From contig NZ_QPKF01000001.1 in assembly GCF_003339585.1 (NCBI RefSeq), positions 1,178,001 through 1,242,000 of the forward strand: a stretch of 64,000 bases of DNA, given 5' to 3'. The position numbers and the translations under genes were made by a program. Shown piece after piece: positions 58,147-64,000 of this stretch (positions are counted from its first letter, which is position 1; every line of letters begins with the position of its first letter). Below the pieces are notes generated by a model. The model saw only the letters and a program-made list of their open reading frames with translations. It ran no database searches and had not been told where the DNA came from. The DNA is from Exiguobacterium sp. RIT594. GTDB taxonomy: Bacteria > Bacillota > Bacilli > Exiguobacteriales > Exiguobacteriaceae.

Positions 58147-58935
58147 CTATTTCCGAATCGTCCGGTACCGTGGATGTGTCGCAAGCACCGCTTGTCGGAT
58201 TGCTTCGACATGTCGATCCGTCGCTTCCGTAAATGACTCGAGCGTCGGATAATCACCGACCAGCTGACCGTGATCCAAAATTACGAACCGGTCGCTCAGC
58301 GTCTGCGCCGCCTGGACATCGTGTGTGATGAAGACATAGGCGAGACCGAGCGTCGCTTTTAACTCCCGTAACAAATCGAGAATCATCGCCTTGTTGACCA
58401 TGTCGAGACTGCTGACGGCTTCATCGAGGATAATCAACTTCGGATTCGTCGCAATCGCGCGGGCGATACAGATCCGTTGCAACTGTCCGCCACTGAACTG
58501 ATGCGGATATTTCGTCAAATCTGCTTCAGCCAGTCCAACCTGTTCCAGCAAGGTGATGAGCCGTTCCTCGAGTGCATCCGGCGTCAAACGCAGGAAGTTC
58601 GTCAACGGCTCGGCAATGATTTGTCCGGCTGTCAGCTTCGGATTAACGGCAGCAAATGAATCCTGAAAGACGACCTGGATGTCCTGCCGCGATGACAGAT
58701 TCTGATAGATATCCTGTCCTTCAAACAGCACCTGTCCCTCTTTCGGCCGCTCAAGTCCGAGCAGAATCCGTCCGAGCGTACTTTTACCGGCGCCGCTCCG
58801 GCCAAGTAGACCGAGGCACGTCCCGGCTTCAAGTGTCAGCGAGACGTCCTGTAAGACGGTCTGCTCCGGCTGCCGCGACAAAAACCGTTGATTGCCGTAC
58901 CGGTGCGAGACGTGTTTGATCTGCAGAAGACTCAT
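58147..58935 (-). CDS. nikE: Nickel/metal-type ABC transporter ATPase NikE
   Basis: A 262-residue ABC ATPase: Walker A GRSGAGKST (about 44-52), VVFQDSFAAVNPK with the Q-loop, signature SGGQLQR, Walker B LIILDEAVSSLD and the H-loop FITHD. The DEAVS variant and the overall layout follow E. coli NikE closely. It powers uptake with NikD. Its start overlaps nikD by four bases. Last gene of the operon. Confidence 0.9.
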   Translation of the reverse strand: MSLLQIKHVSHRYGNQRFLSRQPEQTVLQDVSLTLEAGTCLGLLGRSGAGKSTLGRILLGLERPKEGQVLFEGQDIYQNLSSRQDIQVVFQDSFAAVNPKLTAGQIIAEPLTNFLRLTPDALEERLITLLEQVGLAEADLTKYPHQFSGGQLQRICIARAIATNPKLIILDEAVSSLDMVNKAMILDLLRELKATLGLAYVFITHDVQAAQTLSDRFVILDHGQLVGDYPTLESFTEATDRHVEAIRQAVLATHPRYRTIRK

Positions 58936-59729
58936 GCGTTCATTCCTCCCGCCTGAAGACCGTGCTGTTCTAGCAACCGGCGTGTATACGGATGTTGTGG
59001 CCGGTCGAACAAATCAAAGACATCGGCCTGTTCGACGATTTCCCCGTCCCGCATGACGAGAACGTAATCGGCCATTTCAGCGATGACGCTCAAGTCGTGC
59101 GATATCAACAGAATCGCCGTGTCGTATGTCGCCCGGACTTTCTCGAGATAATACAGCACCAGCTTTTGATTGTAGACGTCAAGCGCCGTCGTCGGTTCGT
59201 CGGCAATCAGGACATGCGGACGCAGACAAACCGCAAGCGCAATCATGACCCGTTGTAACATCCCGCCGCTCAGTTCGAACGGATAGGCTTTTAAAATCCG
59301 GTCCGGCTGTTCAAGATTGACTTCAAGCAGCGCTTCAATCGCCCGCTCCTTCGCTTCGCGTTTACTGCACCGGTCGTGTGTCCGGATCGTTTCCACCAAT
59401 TGATGACCGATCGTGAAGACCGGCGTGAAGGCACTCATCGGATTTTGCATGATGAAGGCGATTTGACCGCCGCGGACACGACGAAGCGTCCGGTCGGACA
59501 ATGTCATCAAATCGGTCGCATCGAGCAGAATTCGTCCCGATTGACGGATGACCTTTTCATCGAGCAGCCGCAACAGAGCGAGACTCGTCACGGTCTTCCC
59601 GCATCCGCTCTCACCGACCAGTCCGGTGATTTGTCCGGCCGCCAGCTGAAACGAGATATTTTGAACGAGCGGCTGGCCGGCCGCAATCGTCTCAATTGTC
59701 AGGTGTTCGACGGATAATACAGGTTTCAT
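58932..59729 (-). CDS. nikD: Nickel/metal-type ABC transporter ATPase NikD
   Basis: A 265-residue ABC ATPase: Walker A GESGCGKT, Q-loop FIMQNPMSAFTPV, signature SGGMLQR, Walker B LIADEPTTALD and LLISHDLS. FIMQNPMSAFTP is characteristic of NikD and relatives. AAAGGAGG precedes the ATG at 59729 by seven bases; it lies 14 bases after nikC. Confidence 0.9.
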   Translation of the reverse strand: MKPVLSVEHLTIETIAAGQPLVQNISFQLAAGQITGLVGESGCGKTVTSLALLRLLDEKVIRQSGRILLDATDLMTLSDRTLRRVRGGQIAFIMQNPMSAFTPVFTIGHQLVETIRTHDRCSKREAKERAIEALLEVNLEQPDRILKAYPFELSGGMLQRVMIALAVCLRPHVLIADEPTTALDVYNQKLVLYYLEKVRATYDTAILLISHDLSVIAEMADYVLVMRDGEIVEQADVFDLFDRPQHPYTRRLLEQHGLQAGGMNA

Positions 59730-59743
59730 CCGGGTGCCTCCTT

Positions 59744-60598
59744 TCATTTCGATTGTTTGTTCACACCGAACCGTTCCGATAACGATTCACCGAGCAGGTT
59801 AAAGCTCGCAATGACGAGCATGATCAGCAGACCCGGGTAAATCATCAGTTCCGGATTCGTCCGGATATACGATTTACCTTCGTGAATCATGGCGCCCCAT
59901 TCCGCTCCCGGCGACTGGACACCCAGACCGAGGAACGACATCGCCGAGATATCCATGATCGCCCAGCCCATCTCGAGCGTGCCGATGACAAGCAACGGCG
60001 GCAGGATGTTCGGCAACAGATGCATCCGGAAGATTTTCCAGTGCGAGGAGCCGTTGACGCGTGCCGCAGCGATGAAGTTCTTTTCCTTCAGCGTCATGAC
60101 AAGACCTCGGAACATCCGGGCATAGTAAACCCACTGGACAAGCATCAGGGCGATGATGACCTGTTTCAGTCCCGGTCCGAAAATTCCGACGAGACCGAGG
60201 ACGAGAATCAGACTCGGGAACGCCATCACACCGTCACAAAACCGCATCAGCAGCTGGTCGACCCAGCCGCCGATGTAGCCGGCCAGTGTACCGATCAACA
60301 AACCGATCAACAGCGACGACGCAAAAATCAGGACGGCAAATCCGAGCGATACCCGGGCGCCGTATAACAGACGCGATAACGTACAGCGTCCGAGGTGGTC
60401 GGTCCCGAGCGGATACGTCCAGGACGGGTCCTGCAGTTTCACCGCCAGATTGACGAGATACGGATCATGCGGCGCAAGCCACGGTGCGGCCAGTGCCGCG
60501 AGAAACAGCAGACCTAAAAAAATGGAACAGCCGATCAAAATCAGCCGTTGGTTCGACAGGCGGTCCAGCAGACGTGGTCGTCCGAGCGGCACATTCAT
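59744..60598 (-). CDS. nikC: Nickel/metal-type ABC transporter permease NikC
   Basis: A 284-residue six-helix permease of the OppC/DppC/NikC type: LGTDHLGRCTLSRLLYGARVSL near residue 65-86 and the EAA loop NFIAAARVNGSSHWKIFRMHLLPN near 175-198 that contacts the ATPases. Its ATG overlaps the nikB stop by four bases. Confidence 0.9.
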   Translation of the reverse strand: MNVPLGRPRLLDRLSNQRLILIGCSIFLGLLFLAALAAPWLAPHDPYLVNLAVKLQDPSWTYPLGTDHLGRCTLSRLLYGARVSLGFAVLIFASSLLIGLLIGTLAGYIGGWVDQLLMRFCDGVMAFPSLILVLGLVGIFGPGLKQVIIALMLVQWVYYARMFRGLVMTLKEKNFIAAARVNGSSHWKIFRMHLLPNILPPLLVIGTLEMGWAIMDISAMSFLGLGVQSPGAEWGAMIHEGKSYIRTNPELMIYPGLLIMLVIASFNLLGESLSERFGVNKQSK

Positions 60599-61539
60599 CG
60601 TCTGTTCCCTCCTTTCCGGGCAATCCGCGGATCGATTGCCAGTTGCAACAGATCAACGAGCAGACTGCTGCCGATAAATAATAAAGCAGCCAGGAACACA
60701 TACCCTTGAATGATCGGCATGTCCCGGTCAAAAATCGCTTCGATGAAATAACGGCCAAACCCCGGCCAAGAGAAGACGGTCTCGACGATGATCGTTCCCG
60801 TCAACAGCTTCCCGAGGTTCATCCCGAGTCCGGTGATCATCGGCGGAATCGCGACCCGCAAGACGTGTTTTCCGAGGATGACCGTTTCACGGATTCCGCG
60901 TGTCCGAGCAAACTGGACGTACGGTTCGCGCATCGTCTCGATGACGCTCGTCCGGAGCAACCGTGTGTAAAGGGCAATCAACGGTAACGCAAGCGTGATC
61001 GCCGGCAAGATGACGTGACTCGGACTACCGATGCCGCCGACCGGTAACAAATCAAGCTGGACAGCAAAAAAGAAAATCAGCAGATAGCCGAGCCAAAATG
61101 ACGGAATCGACGCACCGATGAAGGCAATCCCCCGGCTGAGATGATCAAAAAAGCCGTTTTTGCGAATCCCGGCGAGAAAGCCGAGCGGGATACTGACGAA
61201 AATCGCTAACAACAGACTCGACAGCGCCAACTGGACGGTCGCCGGCAGACGAAGCAACACTTCGTCGAGGACCGGTTTCCCGGAAACGTACGATGTCCCA
61301 AAATCAAAGCTGGCCAGCCGGACGACGGTCGTCACGTACTGGGTCAAAAACGACTGATCGAGCCCGAACTCGGCCCGTTTCTGGGCGAGCACTTCTTCGG
61401 TCGGTTGGATATGGGCGGCAGACAGATAGGCTTCCGCCGGATCAACCGGTGACAAATGAATCATTGCCGTCAGCAGTAAAATCGCGAGGAGCAGGATCGG
61501 AATGACCGATCCGACCCGTTTGAGAATATAGACGCTCAT
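60595..61539 (-). CDS. nikB: Nickel/metal-type ABC transporter permease NikB
   Basis: A 314-residue permease, the same length as E. coli NikB, of the OppB/NikB type: LKRVGSVIPILLLAILLLTAM at the N-terminus, FDFGTSYVSGKPVLDEVLLRLPAT near 80, and the EAA loop EPYVQFARTRGIRETVILGKHVLR near 200-225. The ATG at 61539 follows GGGAGGTG; the GTG in that site (61548) is in frame but unlikely to be used. It lies 14 bases after nikA. Confidence 0.9.
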   Translation of the reverse strand: MSVYILKRVGSVIPILLLAILLLTAMIHLSPVDPAEAYLSAAHIQPTEEVLAQKRAEFGLDQSFLTQYVTTVVRLASFDFGTSYVSGKPVLDEVLLRLPATVQLALSSLLLAIFVSIPLGFLAGIRKNGFFDHLSRGIAFIGASIPSFWLGYLLIFFFAVQLDLLPVGGIGSPSHVILPAITLALPLIALYTRLLRTSVIETMREPYVQFARTRGIRETVILGKHVLRVAIPPMITGLGMNLGKLLTGTIIVETVFSWPGFGRYFIEAIFDRDMPIIQGYVFLAALLFIGSSLLVDLLQLAIDPRIARKGGNRR

Positions 61540-61553
61540 TCCGTTCACCTCCC

Positions 61554-63167
61554 TTATTTAATGCCGATTTGGGCGAACGGACTTTCATCACGGTTTGCGG
61601 CAAACTTGAAGTTCGTGACACCGTTTTGATAAATCGCCATCTTCTTCAAATATGAGATCGGGACGAGTGCACCTTGATCTTGCAGCGACGGCAGGATTTC
61701 GGCATACATCGCTTGACGTTTCGTCTCGTCGGTCGTCTTCAAGACGTCCTTCATGTCCTGCAACAATTCCGTCTTGTTCGGATAAGCGGAAATCGCTTCT
61801 TTGAAGCCGAATCCGTCGGTCCCGATGATGTTGACGAACGTGTGTGGATCATACGGTGCGCCGAAATTACTGTACATGTTGATGTCGAACTTATTATCTT
61901 TAAAACGCTGGACCTGGTCCGGCAGCTCGACACCGACGATCTTCAGATCGACGCCGATATTCGCCCACTCCGATTGTAACGTCTCCGCCATTGCTTTTTG
62001 GACAAGTTCCGCTGCATCGTACATCATCTCGATCTGTAACGGTTGACCGTCTTTTTCGCGAACCTTTTTCCCGTCCGGTATTTTCCAGCCGGCTTCGTCG
62101 AGGAGCGTTTTAGCCTTTTCAACATCAAAGTCCCGTTTTTCAACGTTCAGTTTTGATGTATACGGCAGGTTCGGCGGCAGGATGAAGTCAGCAGGTGCTT
62201 CAAGACCGGATGTGATACCTTCAACGAGTGTCTTTTTATCAAAACCGTATTGCAGGGCTTGACGGACGCGTTCGTCTGCCAGCTGTTTTTTCTTCGTGTT
62301 CATGATCAACAGACGTGTCGCGACCGGCTCCGACATCGTCGTCTTATAGGATTTCGTTACTTTCAGTTGATTATAGGCGTCAACACTGATCGCTCCTTCG
62401 CCGAAAATCAAATCGATGTCGCCTTTTTCAAAAGCGAGTACGCGGCTTTCGGCATCCGGAATGATGTCGACCTTGATTTTCTTCACTTTCGGCTTCGGTC
62501 CCCAGTAGTTTTTGTTGACCTTAAATGTCGCATATTGATCCGCCTTGTACTCGTCGAGCACCCACGGACCGGTTCCGACTTCTTGTTCGACGCCTTTTGA
62601 CGTGTCGCCATTTTTCGGGAAGCCCGCTTCGCCGAGGAAGCGGACCGGACGGACGACCGCCAGTTCCTGAATCGTCGGATAGTACGCTTCCGATAAGGTC
62701 ATCCGGAACGTCTGCTTGTCGACGGCTTCCGTTTTTTCGATTTTTGAGATGAAGCCAAGCCAGCTATGTAAGGCTTTGTTTTTGAGGACGGCATCAAAGT
62801 TCTTTTTGACGATCGTCGCGTCAAACGTCGAACCGTCCGAGAACTTCACATCGTCACGTAACGTGAACGTATACGTTTTACCGTCTTTTGAAATATCCCA
62901 TGATTTCGCGAGGAACGGTTCGAGCTTCCCGCCTTCCGCGTAATGGACGAGTGGCTCATAGACCATCGACTGGGCGAACAGTTGCGACGGGTTGTAGACA
63001 TGCGGATTCATCTCGCCGATGTCACGCGGCCAGGCCATCGTTAACGTATCTTTATTTTTCTTATTGTCAGCACCTTCGTTCGGGTTTGAACAACCGAACA
63101 ACAGTGTCGTAATCGAGAGGATGGAAACAGCTTGAATGATGGATTTCTTACGGCGTGAAACGTTCAT
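61554..63167 (-). CDS. nikA: NikA-like nickel/metal-chelate binding lipoprotein
   Basis: A 537-residue family 5 solute-binding lipoprotein with a lipobox LLFGC (Cys about 25). It resembles E. coli NikA far more than generic OppA: LNPH/MNPHVYNPSQLFAQSMVYEPLV, LRDDVKFSDGS, YYPTIQELAVVRPVRFLG (Arg in the ligand cleft), GAPYDPHTF and the closing LVPISYLKK are shared blocks. NikA binds nickel through small chelators. The start at 63167 is preferred over 63185, which would leave no room for a ribosome site below the Fur box. First gene of nikABCDE. Confidence 0.9.
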   Translation of the reverse strand: MNVSRRKKSIIQAVSILSITTLLFGCSNPNEGADNKKNKDTLTMAWPRDIGEMNPHVYNPSQLFAQSMVYEPLVHYAEGGKLEPFLAKSWDISKDGKTYTFTLRDDVKFSDGSTFDATIVKKNFDAVLKNKALHSWLGFISKIEKTEAVDKQTFRMTLSEAYYPTIQELAVVRPVRFLGEAGFPKNGDTSKGVEQEVGTGPWVLDEYKADQYATFKVNKNYWGPKPKVKKIKVDIIPDAESRVLAFEKGDIDLIFGEGAISVDAYNQLKVTKSYKTTMSEPVATRLLIMNTKKKQLADERVRQALQYGFDKKTLVEGITSGLEAPADFILPPNLPYTSKLNVEKRDFDVEKAKTLLDEAGWKIPDGKKVREKDGQPLQIEMMYDAAELVQKAMAETLQSEWANIGVDLKIVGVELPDQVQRFKDNKFDINMYSNFGAPYDPHTFVNIIGTDGFGFKEAISAYPNKTELLQDMKDVLKTTDETKRQAMYAEILPSLQDQGALVPISYLKKMAIYQNGVTNFKFAANRDESPFAQIGIK

Positions 63168-63191
63168 AGTGGACAGGACTCCCATTCGTAT

Positions 63192-63236
63192 TGATAATCA
63201 TTTTCAATTGTAAGAGTCGGTACTAAGAATTGTCAA
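63192..63236 (-). promoter_or_regulatory. nik promoter with Fur box at the transcription start
   Basis: On the minus strand TTGACA (63236-63231) and TTACAA (63213-63208) are 17 bases apart, and TGATAAT-C-ATTTTCA (63192-63206 as read on the plus strand), matching 14 of 15 positions of the Fur consensus with its free centre, begins two bases after the -10. Iron repression by blocking initiation is expected. Confidence 0.8.
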
Positions 63237-63271
63237 TGGATAATCGGTGAAAGTGTTGATTTTGCTGTGTT

Positions 63272-63994
63272 TTACGATGAGGTCGAATTATTTTTGTATT
63301 GCATATATGACGTTTCAACAAATTCGAAAAACCACCCAGGCATATAGTAAAACGAAATGAGTCCACCAATCCACTTACTTATGTCAGCTAATCCCTCTAT
63401 CGCCAGCGAGAAATTCAATACACTACCGACTAGTAGAATAATATGAAAACATGCCTTTTTTTGAGCAATCTGCCTATTTCTAGTTTCAATTGAAAACCGA
63501 TTTTTAAAGTCTGTACGATAGTAACACCATTCAAACAGAGTTGTATGCGACGACAAGGATAAAAAGAAGAACCAACCGACTAAACCACCAGTCAACCACA
63601 ATTCATTCCACTGGAGGAACGGTATCATGGTAGTCAAGACACACGTGCTGAATATGAATGGCATGAGAACGAAAAACAAGACCTGATCGACGAAGAAACA
63701 GAAACGACTTTTTAAAAAGTTCCAAAACGTTTTTTTGTCTCGATTTGGACCAACCTGATTTTCCTCGTTTGAAGATTCATCTTTTACAATCAAAGGACTG
63801 ATTGTGAGAAGAAAAATAAGTGCCAGAACGATTAAGGCAATTCCTTTCAGCGAAACGCCACCACCTCTGTGCAGATTCTCTAACAAAAGAGCAGTCGCAT
63901 ACAGAATAATTAAAAGATAACCCGCAAACAGAAGATAGTTGCTCCGTCCTGTTCGCTCAAAGACGATTCGTCCACGGATCAGTTGCCGGATCAT
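63272..63994 (-). CDS. Membrane protein of unknown function
   Basis: A 240-residue protein with about five helices (residues roughly 20-38, 49-70, 100-122, 130-150 and 182-205). A charged loop DESSNEENQVGPNRDKK lies after the second and a basic, aromatic region (SIETRNRQIAQKKA) before the last. Its codons are more A+T-rich than those of the nik genes, a possible sign of recent arrival. The ATG at 63994 lies six bases from the window edge, so a longer start cannot be excluded. Confidence 0.6.
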   Translation of the reverse strand: MIRQLIRGRIVFERTGRSNYLLFAGYLLIILYATALLLENLHRGGGVSLKGIALIVLALIFLLTISPLIVKDESSNEENQVGPNRDKKTFWNFLKSRFCFFVDQVLFFVLMPFIFSTCVLTTMIPFLQWNELWLTGGLVGWFFFLSLSSHTTLFEWCYYRTDFKNRFSIETRNRQIAQKKACFHIILLVGSVLNFSLAIEGLADISKWIGGLISFYYMPGWFFEFVETSYMQYKNNSTSS

Positions 63995-64000
63995 CGTTTC

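Noticed and set aside
59882-60367. A 161-codon frame opposite nikC
   Set aside because: Antisense shadow of a well-supported permease gene; no start signal or family resemblance.
58147-63236. Staphylopine-type cnt metallophore locus
   Set aside because: The transporter part is similar, but no cntK, cntL or cntM biosynthesis gene and no opine exporter lies nearby, so only the uptake part can be supported.
1-64000. tRNA or rRNA genes and insertion sequences
   Set aside because: No cloverleaf with a T-arm GTTCGA core, no rRNA-like segments, no transposase and no flanking inverted or target repeats were recognised by eye.

Overview
The window is bacterial and reads as a low-to-middle GC Gram-positive chromosome. 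Shine-Dalgarno sites are strong (AAAGGAGG, GGGAGG) and TTG and GTG starts are common. Intrinsic terminators with U-runs are frequent, and the proteins have a Bacillales flavour: PadR with a HAAS partner, YitT, CPBP, PaiA, three MarR regulators, and FecCD-type siderophore permeases without their own ATPase. The overall style resembles Exiguobacterium. That is an inference from protein character, not a database result. No rRNA, tRNA or CRISPR array was seen.

Layout. 1-3.5 kb: an acetyltransferase cut by the window edge, a small membrane protein, and a divergent LysR/MFS pair. 3.5-6.5 kb: a chemoreceptor and a C45-type amide hydrolase. 6.5-12.5 kb: a seven-gene minus-strand unit (CDF transporter, M20 peptidase, YitT protein, carrier-like membrane protein, VLRF1/aeRF1-type release factor, two acetyltransferases). 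12.7-16 kb: envelope genes (AI-2E-family permease, DedA, cardiolipin synthase), then a 34-codon membrane microprotein next to an AT-rich hairpin cluster. 16.3-22 kb: Nudix, YdeI and peptidase E genes, a ROK regulator with an MFS porter, a VOC protein and a diguanylate cyclase. 22-25 kb: a Fur-box siderophore uptake operon. 25-32 kb: arylamine N-acetyltransferase, Nudix, DUF554, GntR/DMT exporter, CPBP protease, and a PadR-HAAS operon with two more small membrane proteins. 31.5-42.7 kb: an SgrR-like regulator divergent from an MFS exporter, flavohaemoglobin hmp behind an Fnr-like box, another MFS porter, a MerR/SDR pair with a textbook 19-bp-spacer promoter, a threonine-aldolase-like enzyme and a second diguanylate cyclase.

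42.8-50 kb is the most accessory-looking stretch. It holds a holin, an M15 endolysin and a DnaD-like replication protein in one minus-strand unit. Next come a nucleotidyltransferase, a rifampin ADP-ribosyltransferase (arr) with a frameshifted mini-ORF behind it, a YefM/YoeB toxin-antitoxin pair with its palindromic operator, a third diguanylate cyclase, a decayed acetyltransferase, and an Ltp-type surface protein with a 24-bp tandem repeat. 50-58 kb: an MFS drug porter, DinB, three MarR-linked loci (oxidoreductase plus SDR; PaiA polyamine acetyltransferase; a lone MarR), and small membrane proteins. 58-63.2 kb: a complete nikABCDE-type metal uptake operon under a promoter whose start region carries a near-perfect Fur box. 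63.3-64 kb: an unknown membrane protein.

Common threads are metal acquisition (two Fur-box operons), efflux and detoxification (six MFS porters, DMT, arr, NAT, PaiA, oxidoreductases), nitric oxide defence, and cyclic-di-GMP signalling (three cyclases). Gene starts were set from Shine-Dalgarno spacing. In six genes the GTG inside a GAGGTG ribosome site is in frame with, but upstream of, the likelier start.
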